A DNA stretch of 64,000 nt. It comes from Streptomyces roseirectus. GTDB lineage: Bacteria; Actinomycetota; Actinomycetes; Streptomycetales; Streptomycetaceae. The DNA lies in contig NZ_CP060828.1 of assembly GCF_014489635.1 (NCBI RefSeq), positions 5,264,501 through 5,328,500 on the forward strand, written 5' to 3'. The notes beneath the pieces were generated by a model, which had not been told where the DNA came from, made no database searches, and saw only the letters and a list, made by a program, of their open reading frames with translations. Positions 19,174 through 28,061 of this stretch are shown here, piece after piece. How positions within the stretch are numbered: position 1 is the stretch's first letter; each line of letters begins with the position of its first letter. The translations under genes and the position numbers were made by a program.

Positions 19174-21378
19174 ATGACACGACCCAGACCCCTCTCCCTG
19201 CGCATGACCGCGCTCGCCGCGGGCCTGCTCGCGGGCCCGGTCGCGCTGTGCGCCGCGCCCACCGCGTCGGCCGTCGGCGGCACGCCCGCGACCGGCACCA
19301 CGTACGGCTACACCGCCCAGATCCTCGTCGGCGACTACGCGCGCGGCTGCTCCGGCGTCCTCGTCGACACCGAGTGGCTGCTCACCGCGGCCAGTTGCTT
19401 CGCCGCCGACCCGGCGTCCGCGCTGACCGTGCCCGCGGGCAAGCCCGCGCAGAAGACGGTCGCGACGATCGGCCGCACCGACCTCTCCGGCACCGACGGC
19501 GCCGTCCGCGAGGTCGTCGAACTCGTCCCGCGCACCGACCGGGACGTCGTCCTCGCCCGCCTGAACAAGCCCGTCGCCGGGGTCACACCGGCCGTCGTCT
19601 CGACCGCCGCGCCCACGGCCGGCGAGCAGCTGACGTACGCCGGGTACGGGCGGACCAAGTCCGAGTGGGTGCCGCTGAAGCTGCACACGGGGACGCTGAC
19701 GGTTGACTCTGCTGGCAGCGGTACCGCTTCCGTCACCGGTGTCGGCGGTGCCGCCTGCCAGGGTGACTCCGGCGGTCCCGTCGTCCGGGGCGGACAGCTC
19801 GTCGGTCTCAACAGCCGCTCCTTCCAAGGCGGTTGCTTCGGTGTCGACGCCGCCGAGACCCGCACCGGCGGGATCGTCGCGCGCGTCGACGACATCGCCG
19901 CCTGGGTGACGTCGACCGTCGGCGCGCCGCGCGCCACCGACTTCAACTGCGACGGCGTCGAGGACATCGCGATCGCCGACCCCGGCGCGACCGTCGGCGG
20001 GGACGCGGGCGCGGGGTCCGTGCGGATCGTCTACGGCGGGGGCAAGGGCACCGCCGAGATCCAGCAGGACCTCGACTGGGTCAACGGCGGCGCCGAGGCG
20101 GGCGACGGCTTCGGCGACGCCCTCGCCACCGTCGACTACAACGCGGACGGCTGCACCGACCTCGTCGTCGGCACGCCCGGGGAAGACCTCGGGGACGCCA
20201 CCGACGCCGGTATGACCGACCTCCTCTACGGCGCGCCCGGCGGGCTCGGCACCGGGGCCCTGAAGGACGCCAACTACCAGCAGGGCGCCGGGAACGGGTC
20301 CATCAAGGCGTCCGCGCCCGAGACCGGGGACCGGATGGGCGACGCCGTGGCCGCCGCCGTCACCAACGCCGGTGAGCCGTACGTCCTCATCGGCAACCCG
20401 GGCGAGGCGCTGGCGGGCGCCGCGAAGGCCGGTTCGGTCTTCTACCTCCAGGGCTCGACCAACGTCTCCGTCCACCAGGACAGCCTCGGCGTGCCGGGGG
20501 CCATCGAGGCGAACGACGCGTTCGGCAGCACGCTCGCCGCCGGCTCCAACCACTTCGCGGTCGGCGCGCCGAACGAGACGATCGGGGCGGACGCCAACGC
20601 GGGCAACCTGGCCGTGTTCAACCCGAACGTCCTCAACGCCGAGAAGCGGCCGACCGCGCTGTTCGGGCTCGACCAGGACCTCGACACCGTCGGCGGCGGC
20701 GCCGAGCCCGGGGACCTCTTCGGGAAGGCCCTCGCGATCGTCTCCTACCGGCCGTCCGGGGCCGCCTCCGCGACCGACTCCATCCTCGCGGTGGGCTCGC
20801 CCGGGGAAGACCTCGACATCAGCGGCACCAACAGCGTCGACACCGGGGGCGTGCTGACGTTCCGGATCACCCCCGCCGGTACCTACACGCAGCTCAACGG
20901 GTACTCCTCCGGGACCGCCGACGACGACGTCTCCGGCACCTCCGAGTCCGGCGACCTCTTCGGGTCCACGCTGACCGCCGTCAACACCGCGCCCAAGGCC
21001 GTCAGTTCGGCGGCGACGCTGAAGCTGGCCGTCGGCGTTCCCGGCGAGGCGATCGGCTCCACCGCCAAGGCGGGCGCCGTCCAGACCTTCTCCCTCCTCG
21101 GCGCCCCCGGCGCCGCCGACCGCTGGCTCGAAGTCGGCGACGGCGACGGCATCCCCGGCACGCCGGGTGCCAACCAGCAGCTCGGCTCCAGCCTCTGGTA
21201 CACCGGCACGAACCTCTACGTCGGCCTGCCGTTCGGGCCCTCCACCCACGGCACCCTCTACTCCCTGCCGCTCTCCAACGTGACCGCGGGCGGAACCGTC
21301 GCTCCGGCCACGGTCTACCAGCCGGGGGCGGGCGGCCTCCCGGCCACGGGCGACCGCTTCGGCCACGCGGCTCGGTGA
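19174..21378 (+). CDS. Secreted trypsin-fold/FG-GAP protein lacking the catalytic His
   Basis: This 734-residue secreted protein has a signal peptide (about 1-33) and an S1-protease-like domain (35-230). The Asp of the triad is present (Asp124 in DRDVVLARL), as is the Ser (Ser199 in CQGDSGGP), but the His motif TAAHC reads TAASC, with Ser74 in the His position. The rest (about 243-734) is FG-GAP/integrin-alpha-like beta-propeller repeats with calcium-loop motifs (DFNCDGVEDIAIADP, DYNADGCTDLVVGTPGE). Without His it is unlikely to be a normal serine protease. It may be a binding protein, or use another mechanism. A hairpin terminator follows. Confidence 0.88.
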   Translation: MTRPRPLSLRMTALAAGLLAGPVALCAAPTASAVGGTPATGTTYGYTAQILVGDYARGCSGVLVDTEWLLTAASCFAADPASALTVPAGKPAQKTVATIGRTDLSGTDGAVREVVELVPRTDRDVVLARLNKPVAGVTPAVVSTAAPTAGEQLTYAGYGRTKSEWVPLKLHTGTLTVDSAGSGTASVTGVGGAACQGDSGGPVVRGGQLVGLNSRSFQGGCFGVDAAETRTGGIVARVDDIAAWVTSTVGAPRATDFNCDGVEDIAIADPGATVGGDAGAGSVRIVYGGGKGTAEIQQDLDWVNGGAEAGDGFGDALATVDYNADGCTDLVVGTPGEDLGDATDAGMTDLLYGAPGGLGTGALKDANYQQGAGNGSIKASAPETGDRMGDAVAAAVTNAGEPYVLIGNPGEALAGAAKAGSVFYLQGSTNVSVHQDSLGVPGAIEANDAFGSTLAAGSNHFAVGAPNETIGADANAGNLAVFNPNVLNAEKRPTALFGLDQDLDTVGGGAEPGDLFGKALAIVSYRPSGAASATDSILAVGSPGEDLDISGTNSVDTGGVLTFRITPAGTYTQLNGYSSGTADDDVSGTSESGDLFGSTLTAVNTAPKAVSSAATLKLAVGVPGEAIGSTAKAGAVQTFSLLGAPGAADRWLEVGDGDGIPGTPGANQQLGSSLWYTGTNLYVGLPFGPSTHGTLYSLPLSNVTAGGTVAPATVYQPGAGGLPATGDRFGHAAR

Positions 21379-21410
21379 GTGAGCCTCCGCTCGTCTTGAG
21401 GTAGCTGTGT

Positions 21411-21450
21411 CGAACGCCCTCGCCCAGGGAATGCCGGGCGGGGGCGTTCG
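21411..21450 (+). terminator. Terminator after the FG-GAP gene
   Basis: A 15-bp stem (CGAACGCCCTCGCCC, one wobble pair) with a 10-nt loop lies 32 nt after the stop. Confidence 0.75.
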
Positions 21451-21542
21451 GCGTGTGCGGGTTGGGGCGACGGCTGCGGGGCGGGCTTCTTAAGGACGCC
21501 TGGGACGCGATACTGACGTGGACCGACCGACCAGGAGCCCCC

Positions 21543-21857
21543 ATGACCCTGCCCCGCAAAGGCACCCGCCGGATCGTGGTCGCCGGGGTGTCCTACCGAT
21601 GGCATCTGCGGCGCAGGCCGACGTACGCCCGGGGGCTCCTGTGGACGCCCTGCACGTACGTCGTGGAGCACGCCGATTCCCCGGGCGCGGTGTTGGTGGT
21701 GACGACGGGGCGACCGCACCCCGGCAACTGGCTCGGCGCCGAGGCCGTCGGCGTACGGCCGTCCGATGTCGCCGGTGCCGTGGAACGCGCACTGGACCAG
21801 GGCTGGGCCCCGACAACTCCGGGAGCGCCCTTCCACCTGCGCATGTCTCAGCCGTGA
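21543..21857 (+). CDS. Small hypothetical protein
   Basis: This 104-residue, basic, soluble-looking protein begins with ATG at 21543, preceded by AGGAG. It contains RRIVVAGVSYRWHLRRRP, TYVVEHADSPGAVLVV, GRPHPGNWLG and a helix VRPSDVAGAVERALDQGW. The pattern of alternating strands and one helix suggests a small single-domain fold. I do not recognise a characterised family. It lies 46 nt upstream of the PEP-mutase-family gene on the same strand. Confidence 0.65.
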   Translation: MTLPRKGTRRIVVAGVSYRWHLRRRPTYARGLLWTPCTYVVEHADSPGAVLVVTTGRPHPGNWLGAEAVGVRPSDVAGAVERALDQGWAPTTPGAPFHLRMSQP

Positions 21858-21903
21858 TCGCTTCAAGGGGGCTCTGCCTCAGGGGCGGGAAAGAAAGGGT
21901 CAC

Positions 21904-22755
21904 ATGGACGCCGAGAAGCATCGACGCGCGCTCGAATTCGTCGAGTCGCACAAGAAGGACGGCTGCTTCCTGTTGCCGAACGCGTGGGATGTCGGTAGCG
22001 CACGTCTGTTGGAGTCCGCAGGTTTTCCGGCGATCGCGACGACGAGTGCGGGGATCGCGTTCTCGTTGGGCAGGCCGGATCATGGGTATGGCGGGGGGCG
22101 TTTGGGGCGGGCGGCGGTGCTGGGGCGGGTTGGGGAGATGGCGGCCGGGGTTGGGGTGCCGGTGAGTGCGGATCTGGAGGATGGGTACGGGCGGGCGCCT
22201 CAAGTTGTCGCGGAGACCGTTGAGTTGGCGTTGGGGGCTGGTGCGGCGGGCGGGAATATCGAGGACTTCACGGGGGACCGGCGCGCCCCGTTGTATGACG
22301 CGGCGCTCGCGGTGGACCGCATTCGTGCGGCTCGCGGGGCGATCGACGCGAGTGGTAGGCCGTTCGCGTTGGTCGGGCGGACGGACGTCCTACTCACCGG
22401 CGGCACTCTCGATGAGGCGGTGCGTCGGGCGAACGCGTATCTCGGGGCGGGGGCGGACTGCGCGTTCGTGCCGGGTGCGGCGGATGGGGCGACCATCGGT
22501 GCGTTGGTGAAGAGGATCGACGGCCCGTTGAACGTCGTGATGGGCCTGACCGGCGGGGAGTTGACGATGGCGGAGCTGCGGGAACTGGGGGTGCGGAGGG
22601 TCACGGTGGGCGGCAGTATCGTCCGCGCGATGTACCGGCAACTGGCCGATGCCGCGCGGGAGTTGATGGAACAGGGCACTTTCACCTACGCCGCGAACCA
22701 GCTTCCGCAGGACGAGATCAACGCGCTCTACCGGGGCGGGGCCGAGCGCCAGTAA
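21904..22755 (+). CDS. Isocitrate lyase/PEP mutase family protein
   Basis: This 283-residue TIM-barrel protein belongs to the ICL/PEPM superfamily, which makes or breaks C-C and P-C bonds next to a carboxylate (2-methylisocitrate lyase, PEP mutase, oxaloacetate hydrolase types). Visible features are LPNAWDVGSARLLESAGFPAIATTSAG, the metal-site motif VSADLEDGYG, NIEDFTGD and FALVGRTDVLL. The lyase signature KKCGH, needed for isocitrate lyase activity, is absent, so a short PEPM-like enzyme is more likely. The 3' end overlaps the convergent phosphotransferase pseudogene by 28 nt. Confidence 0.85.
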   Translation: MDAEKHRRALEFVESHKKDGCFLLPNAWDVGSARLLESAGFPAIATTSAGIAFSLGRPDHGYGGGRLGRAAVLGRVGEMAAGVGVPVSADLEDGYGRAPQVVAETVELALGAGAAGGNIEDFTGDRRAPLYDAALAVDRIRAARGAIDASGRPFALVGRTDVLLTGGTLDEAVRRANAYLGAGADCAFVPGAADGATIGALVKRIDGPLNVVMGLTGGELTMAELRELGVRRVTVGGSIVRAMYRQLADAARELMEQGTFTYAANQLPQDEINALYRGGAERQ

Positions 22756-23500
22756 CGCGCCCACTCCCCGGCGGCCCGCGCCACCCCCTCGCGTCCGCTT
22801 CTCGCGTTCTCCACACGGGAGTTGGCCTCGGAGAACACGCCCACACCGGCGCGCGGCGCCGCAGCCCAGGACGCGAACTGCTCCCGCGCCCAGGCGTCGG
22901 CGTCCCGCGCGCCGTGCCCGGCCTCCATGAGGCGGAGGATCAGCAGCGCGGGGTCGATCCACGCGGCCCCGACGGTGGCCTGCGTCCAGTCGACGAGGTG
23001 GGCGCGCCCGCCGGTGACGAGGACGTCGTCCGGGGCGAGGTCGGTGTGCAACAGGGTGGTTCCGGCGAGGAGTTGGACGTCGCCGTCGCGGACCCACGCG
23101 GCCCAGCGCCGTTCGGCACGACGCAACTCGACGCCGGGGCGGGGCAGTTCTGGAGTTCCCGCAACGCCTGTGCCGCCGGCGGGAGATCGGGGGAGCCGGG
23201 GGTGTACGCGGCCGGGCGGCCGTCGATGTGGTCGTACCCGAGGAGGTCCCAACCCCCGGCCCGCACCCGCCACTTGAGGCGGGGGCAGAGGGCCGGGAGC
23301 CAGGGGTTGACGGCGGCTTCGCGGTCGTGGAGGTGGACCTGGACGCGGTCGTCCGGAACTCCCTTGATGAACACGGGAGTTGTCGCGGTGAGCGCCAGGA
23401 CGCCGGACCGCTCCGGGGTCGCGCTCAGGACTGGGCCGGTGTGCCGCTCCACCGCTTCACGGGCGGCGCCGGGAAGGTCGTGCCAGCGGAGGTGGAACAC
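22728..23500 (-). pseudogene. Frameshifted phosphotransferase (APH/choline kinase fold)
   Basis: Two overlapping minus-strand frames together make one phosphotransferase. The N-terminal half (from ATG 23500: MFHLRWHDLPGAAREAVE, VFIKGVPDD, LKWRVRAGGWDLLGYDHIDGR) is in one frame, and the catalytic half (LRRAERRWAAW, LLHTDLAPDDVLV, HLVDWTQATVGAAWIDPAL) is in another. The switch falls near 23130-23150 in a C-rich stretch. The combined span of 773 nt is one base short of a whole number of codons, so a single missing base explains it. Either this is a sequencing error, or the gene is newly broken. It follows the MFS gene after 11 nt, so the two were probably one unit (export plus modification). Confidence 0.8.
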
Positions 23501-23511
23501 GGATGCTCCCG

Positions 23512-24771
23512 TCAGACGGACGTCGTCCTGTCACTGCTGTGCCCCGCGTCGGCGGATCGCTCAACTCCCTTGTCCTCCAGGGGCATTCGCCGCATCAGCA
23601 GCCAATATCCCACCCCCGCGGCCGTCCCCACCACCGCGCACACCCCCCACAGCCAGTCCGCCCCGAAGTGGTCGATGACGAGGCCGGACATCAGGGGGGC
23701 GACGAGGGCGGCGGCGGACCAGGAGAGGGAGTACATGCCCTGGTAGCGGCCACGGCCGTGGGCGGGGGAGAAGCGGACGACGAGGCTGGTCTGGGTGGGG
23801 GCGTTGACGATCTCGGCGAGGGTCCAGACGCAGACCGTCAGCGCGAAGACCCCCACGGACCCGGCGAACGCCGTGAGGCCGAAGCCGTACCCCGCGAGGA
23901 GCGAGGAGATGACCAACAGGCGCATGGGATCGCGGTGTTCGATGAAGCGGGTGACCGGGATCTGGAGGACGACGATCAGGATGCCGTTCATCGCGATCGC
24001 CAACCCGTAGTCGGACGGCGAGAATCCGGCCTCGCCCATCGCCACCGGCAGCCCCACGGAGCCCTGTTGGAAGATCAGCGCGACCAGGAACGACAGCCCG
24101 ACCAGCGCCATGAACCGCCGGTCGCGGACGACCGTGGCGAGCGAGACGTTCTCCTCGGCCGCCGTCTTCGTCCGAGTCGGCCGGGACTCGGGCAGCTTGA
24201 CGAAGACGACGATCGCGCAGGCGAACGTCATCCCCGCCTCGATGAGGAACCCGGCGAGGTAGCTGGCCTCGGCGATCAGCCCCGCGGCCATCGAGGAGAC
24301 CGCGAACCCCAGGTTCAGCGCCCAGTAGTTGAGGGAGAACGCCCGGACCCGGTCCTCCGGGCGCACGATGTCCGCCATCATCGCCTGCACCGCCGGGCGC
24401 GAGGCGTTGCTCGCGGCGCCGACGAGGAAGGCGACGGCGGCGATGGCGACCGGATCGGTGACGAAGCCGAGCAGGGCGACCGAGAAGGCCGTCGAGAGCT
24501 GGGCGATCAGCAGGGTCGGGCGGCGCCCCAGGCGGTCCGCCATCACCCCGCCCCCGAGGGACGAGACCACGCCGCCGAGGCCGTGCAGCGCCGCGACCAG
24601 GCCGGCGTACGAGGCGGAGTAGCCGCGGTCCAGGGTCAGGTACAGGGCCATGAACGTGGCGACGAACGCGCCGAGGCGGTTGACCAGCGTGCTGATCCAC
24701 AGCCACCAGAACGCGCTGGGGAGACCGGAGACGCTCTCGCGGGTGGCGCGTCTGAGGGAGGCGAGCGACAT
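23512..24771 (-). CDS. MFS transporter
   Basis: This 419-residue major facilitator has 12 predicted membrane helices. The loop-2/3 signature is GGGVMADRLGRRPTLLIAQ, with the usual G-x-x-x-D-R-x-G-R-R pattern, and a weaker repeat lies in the second half (FSPAHGRGRYQGMYSL). The type resembles drug-efflux MFS proteins (DHA1/MdtH-like) rather than sugar or ion importers. It is followed 11 nt later by the frameshifted phosphotransferase, suggesting an efflux-plus-modification pair. Substrate unknown. Confidence 0.87.
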   Translation of the reverse strand: MSLASLRRATRESVSGLPSAFWWLWISTLVNRLGAFVATFMALYLTLDRGYSASYAGLVAALHGLGGVVSSLGGGVMADRLGRRPTLLIAQLSTAFSVALLGFVTDPVAIAAVAFLVGAASNASRPAVQAMMADIVRPEDRVRAFSLNYWALNLGFAVSSMAAGLIAEASYLAGFLIEAGMTFACAIVVFVKLPESRPTRTKTAAEENVSLATVVRDRRFMALVGLSFLVALIFQQGSVGLPVAMGEAGFSPSDYGLAIAMNGILIVVLQIPVTRFIEHRDPMRLLVISSLLAGYGFGLTAFAGSVGVFALTVCVWTLAEIVNAPTQTSLVVRFSPAHGRGRYQGMYSLSWSAAALVAPLMSGLVIDHFGADWLWGVCAVVGTAAGVGYWLLMRRMPLEDKGVERSADAGHSSDRTTSV

Positions 24772-24930
24772 GCGGGGACCCCTGGTGTAAGTGGTGCGGG
24801 CGGTATCCGTACGTTACGAAGGGAGGCGGGGCGGGGGCCACTCGATTAACAGATCCCGTCAATGCGGAGGGATGCGCGATGGATGCGCGGCGGATGCGTG
24901 ACGGGTGCGCGGCGGTTCAAACCCTTCGAT

Positions 24931-24936
24931 TACGCT
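24931..24936 (+). promoter_or_regulatory. -10 box of the leaderless gpmA promoter
   Basis: TACGCT ends 7 nt before the gpmA ATG. There is no ribosome-binding site. Confidence 0.55.
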
Positions 24937-24943
24937 CATACGC

Positions 24944-25705
24944 ATGGCCGACGCACCGTACAAGCTGATCCTCCTCCGCCACGGCGAGAGCGAATGGAAC
25001 GCGAAGAACCTGTTCACCGGCTGGGTGGACGTCAACCTCAACGAGAAGGGCGAGAAGGAGGCGGTCCGCGGTGGCGAGCTCCTGAAGTCCGCCGGTCTCC
25101 TGCCCGACGTGGTCCACACGTCGCTCCAGAAGCGCGCCATCCGCACCGCGCAGCTCGCGCTGGAGTCCGCGGACCGGCACTGGATCCCCGTCCACCGCAG
25201 CTGGCGTCTCAACGAGCGCCACTACGGTGCCCTCCAGGGCAAGGACAAGGCGCAGACCCTCGCGGAGTTCGGCGAGGAGCAGTTCATGCTGTGGCGCCGG
25301 TCCTACGACACCCCGCCGCCCGCCCTTGAGGACGGCACCGAGTTCTCCCAGTCCGGTGACCCCCGCTACGCCTCCATCCCCCCGGAGCTGCGGCCCCGCA
25401 CGGAGTGCCTCAAGGACGTCGTCGTCCGCATGCTCCCCTACTGGTACGACGGCATCGTCCCCGACCTCCTCGCCGGGCGGACCGTGTTGGTGGCGGCCCA
25501 CGGCAACTCCCTGCGCGCCCTCGTGAAGCACCTCGACGGGATCTCCGACGCGGACATCGCCGGCCTCAACATCCCCACCGGGATTCCGCTGGCCTACGAG
25601 CTGGACGCGTCCTTCAAGCCGCTCAACCCCAGCGGGACGTATCTCGATCCTGCGGCTGCTGCGGCTGCTATTGAGGCGGTCAAGAATCAGGGGAAGAAGA
25701 AGTAG
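24944..25705 (+). CDS. gpmA: 2,3-bisphosphoglycerate-dependent phosphoglycerate mutase
   Basis: This 253-residue glycolytic enzyme interconverts 3- and 2-phosphoglycerate through a phosphohistidine. The RHGE motif is [10 protein letters not shown] (His13); then come [41 protein letters not shown] (with the catalytic Glu region) and the second His in [11 protein letters not shown]. Length is typical of the dPGM family. The start lies 7 nt after a -10 box, so the message is probably leaderless. A gpm gene near ybjN-like and mshA genes is also seen in mycobacteria. Confidence 0.96.
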   Translation: MADAPYKLILLRHGESEWNAKNLFTGWVDVNLNEKGEKEAVRGGELLKSAGLLPDVVHTSLQKRAIRTAQLALESADRHWIPVHRSWRLNERHYGALQGKDKAQTLAEFGEEQFMLWRRSYDTPPPALEDGTEFSQSGDPRYASIPPELRPRTECLKDVVVRMLPYWYDGIVPDLLAGRTVLVAAHGNSLRALVKHLDGISDADIAGLNIPTGIPLAYELDASFKPLNPSGTYLDPAAAAAAIEAVKNQGKKK

Positions 25706-25715
25706 GTTTTTGACC

Positions 25716-25753
25716 ACGTCCCCGACCTACGCGTACTGCGTGGGCGGGGACGT
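25716..25753 (+). terminator. Intrinsic terminator of gpmA
   Basis: An 8-bp outer stem (ACGTCCCC with GGGGACGT) and a 7-bp inner stem are followed by TCTTTTC, a rare T-rich tail for this genome. Confidence 0.85.
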
Positions 25754-26532
25754 TCTTTTCGAGAGTTCCGCGCACACGGTTTCGACTGCCGAGTGAACGA
25801 TTTAACCTGAGCCTTGATCGAAGACTTCGGGTACCCACGGACATCCTTGTCTGACTTTCTTGGGGTGGTGGATTTTATGCACCTCCTGTATTACTCGACG
25901 CCTTATTCTTCTGAAAGTGCTAGGCGTGCCGCTCTAGCGAAATCTTGTATGTGAATGCCCAGGTCGCGCATGCGATCACCTATGTGGGCGTAAACTTCAG
26001 GGAGGGGTGCGTAGCGGAAAACGTGTAGATGAAGTTCTAGTGATGCTACGTCGTTGATCCTGATGTCTCTTGGTTTGAAGTGCTCGTCATATACGGCCCT
26101 CAGATGGTAGCGTATAATAAGTGCGGGCTGAAGAAATTCTTTGTACGCCTCTTCGCGTGGTCCGACTCTTTCTCTGCGGTGTTCGGCTCGGGCGGCGGCT
26201 CTCATTTGACTGTGTGCCAACCAGCTAATGCAGTCACCGAAGCGCCGAGTATTGCAGCCCAACCAGAATCCATGGTGCAAGATTGGACTACTGAAGCCCT
26301 TGATGTCAGGTGAATGGACTAAATTCTGCCCCGTGTGACGACTTGCTCTGCTATCGATCTTTGGTGGCGCTCAGTAGGTTGCGATTCGGTCTTGAGCTGA
26401 TCTTGTGGAGTTAGGTGGCCGTGTGATTGGCGTGCAATCTCTCTCTCGGGAGGGCTGCTCAATTCGAAGGGATGGGTGCGGGCTGTTGGTTCAAGTTCGG
26501 CATGTCGCGCAGGACATTCGGGGGTGAGGGTT
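25754..26532. other. Low-GC patch around a small atypical gene
   Basis: Between the gpmA terminator and the PIN-toxin remnant the DNA is visibly A/T-richer than the rest of the window (for example 25840-26340). Besides the small minus-strand gene described separately, no coding frame with Streptomyces-like codon use was found. The composition suggests foreign origin or decay of an acquired segment. No direct repeats or integrase were seen at its edges. Confidence 0.5.
25903..26202 (-). CDS. Atypical small protein, possibly truncated
   Basis: From ATG 26202 the frame encodes 99 residues: a basic start (MRAAARAEHRRERVGPREEAY), then KEFLQPALIIRYHLRA and SLELHLHVFRYAPLPEVYAHIGDRM, ending ARAARLALSEE. 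The REEAYKEFLQ stretch is typical of small actinobacterial proteins in which a membrane segment is followed by a cytosolic helical domain. Here a membrane segment is missing, although the frame stays open to a TTG at 26280 with Trp/Cys-rich sequence. That looks like a truncated or decayed gene. Codon use is A/T-rich, unlike its neighbours. Function unknown. Confidence 0.4.
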   Translation of the reverse strand, partial: RAAARAEHRRERVGPREEAYKEFLQPALIIRYHLRAVYDEHFKPRDIRINDVASLELHLHVFRYAPLPEVYAHIGDRMRDLGIHIQDFARAARLALSEE

Positions 26533-26960
26533 CTACCCCTCGTACTCCCACGGGTTCAGCAGGGGGGCGCCCGTTCGGGCCAGGTGTTTAGTGTTTCGGC
26601 TGACCAGGGTCCAGTCGTTCGCGAGGGCCGTGGCGGCGATCAGGGCGTCGGGCGGGTCGATGGTCGTGCCGGTGTTCTTGAGGTGTTTGTGGAGGGTGAG
26701 GTAGGCGAGGGCTTCCCTCTCTCCGATGGGGCGATTCGGTCGCGGTACTCATGGCGGATGCCGTCGAGGACCTGCTGGAAGGCGGATCTGCGGACGGTGT
26801 CCGAGGCCGCCGCGACGCCGGCCTCGATTTCTGCGACGGTGATGACGCTCAGGCAGAGCGCGGGGGACGGGACCGAGCGCGCCCAGGCGAGCACCGCGGG
26901 GGCAGGCTTCGGGCGGGTGGTGAGTTCGGCGACGACGTTCGTGTCGAGCAGGTAGATCAC
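26533..26960 (-). pseudogene. Frameshifted VapC-like PIN-domain toxin
   Basis: The GTG start at 26960 overlaps the upstream gene's stop (GTGA). The first part reads VIYLLDTNVVAELTTRPKP with the catalytic Asp6, then LSVITVAEIEAGV with the second acidic site. After the codons for HEYRDRIAP the frame fails. The rest continues one frame over as GEREALAYLTLHKHLK, DPPDALIAATALANDW (third acidic site) and LVSRNTKHLARTG, ending at 26533. The span of 428 nt is one base short, and the gap falls at a CCCC run near 26725-26732. With that base restored, a normal 142-residue type II toxin nuclease results. Confidence 0.8.
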
Positions 26961-27229
26961 TCGCCGCCCGCCGCGTCGTCGTAGGATCGCCGGCCGAACT
27001 CCAGGCCCTCGAAGGGGGTCGAGAGCAGGTGTTCCAGGAATCCGTCGTTTCCGAGGGTCGCCCAGCGGTGGAGCATGTCCGGCAGGGCGTCGATGTCGGT
27101 GTCGGCGAGTTCGGCGTCGAAGTGGGCGACCTGGTGCACGGGGAGGGAATCCCGGATCTCCCGGATCGTCCGCAGCGGGTGACGGGGCTCTTCGGGCCGG
27201 TGCGGCGGTGGATTCGGGGCGGTGCTCAT
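26957..27229 (-). CDS. Putative antitoxin of the PIN-domain pair
   Basis: This 90-residue acidic protein lies directly upstream of, and overlaps by 4 nt, the VapC-like frame, which is the classic antitoxin-toxin order. It has a proline-rich start, then HPLRTIREIRDSLPVHQVAHFDAELADTD (helix pair, similar in pattern to DUF6247-type Streptomyces proteins) and LHRWATLGNDGFLEHLL. No ribbon-helix-helix or AbrB motif is obvious, so the antitoxin call rests on position. If the toxin is broken, this gene would be an orphan antitoxin. Confidence 0.6.
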   Translation of the reverse strand: MSTAPNPPPHRPEEPRHPLRTIREIRDSLPVHQVAHFDAELADTDIDALPDMLHRWATLGNDGFLEHLLSTPFEGLEFGRRSYDDAAGGE

Positions 27230-27355
27230 GATCGGCTCCTTCGCGACGTGACCCTTGGGCTGGTCCCTCGTCCAGGGTAGGACGGGGGAGATGCGAGAAG
27301 GGTTGATCAGTCCGTGAAGTGGCCGAACCCATCCGCTCAGGAAGATCGCCGGACG

Positions 27356-27361
27356 TATCGT
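27356..27361 (+). promoter_or_regulatory. -10 box, likely leaderless start
   Basis: TATCGT ends 8 nt before the ATG at 27370 and supports that start over an in-frame GTG at 27319, which would lie upstream of this promoter. Confidence 0.4.
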
Positions 27362-27369
27362 CGGGCCGC

Positions 27370-28047
27370 ATGGACTGGCATGAGTGGCACAACGCCTACG
27401 ACAACCCCGACTCGTACCTCGCGCGGAGGCTCGTATTGGTGAAGGAGCGGATTCGGGAGGCGTTGGATGCCGCCCCGGAGGGGGAGGTGGGGCTGGTGAG
27501 TCTGTGCGCGGGGCAGGGGCGGGATGTGATCGAGGTGGTGGCGGAGCATCCGAGGCGCCGGGATGTGAGGGCGAGGCTGGTCGAACTGGACGCGCGTAAC
27601 GCCGAGTTCGCCCGGCGGCTGGCGGAGAGGACCGGGCTCGGTGGGGTCGAGGTCGTCGCCGGGGACGCTTCGCTCACCGATCACTACGTCGACGTCGCGC
27701 CGGCGGACGTCGTCGTGTTGTGCGGGGTCCTCGGGAACGTCGTCGATGCGGACGTCCGGCGGATCTTCGACTACTGCACGGCGCTCTGCCGCCCCGGCGG
27801 GACCTTGGTGTGGACGCGGACGCGGCATTACGACACGTTCGTCGGACCGTGGCTGGAAGAGCGGGAGTTCGAGGCGGTGTGGGTGTCGGGGCCGGAGGTC
27901 GAGTACGGGGTGGGGGCGCATCGGTACCGGGGGGACGGGAAGCGGCTAATGACTGGGGAACGCATGTTCGAGTTTGTGGGGTATGACGTATTGCGCAACG
28001 CGGACCGCCGATCTCACGTCTGGCAGGGGGAACAGCCAACCCCCTGA
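27370..28047 (+). CDS. Class I SAM-dependent methyltransferase
   Basis: This 225-residue protein is probably a methyltransferase. The SAM-binding glycine motif is VSLCAGQGRDVIEV (about residues 39-52), the acidic motif II is ARLVELDARNAEF, and VEVVAGDASLTDH and ADVVVLCGVLGNV follow. It starts with MDWHEWHNAYDNPDSYLARRL, a pattern shared with small actinobacterial methyltransferases of unknown substrate. It lies 14 nt upstream of the transporter gene at 28062, so the two probably share a transcript. Confidence 0.82.
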   Translation: MDWHEWHNAYDNPDSYLARRLVLVKERIREALDAAPEGEVGLVSLCAGQGRDVIEVVAEHPRRRDVRARLVELDARNAEFARRLAERTGLGGVEVVAGDASLTDHYVDVAPADVVVLCGVLGNVVDADVRRIFDYCTALCRPGGTLVWTRTRHYDTFVGPWLEEREFEAVWVSGPEVEYGVGAHRYRGDGKRLMTGERMFEFVGYDVLRNADRRSHVWQGEQPTP

Positions 28048-28061
28048 AACGGAGCCGCACG

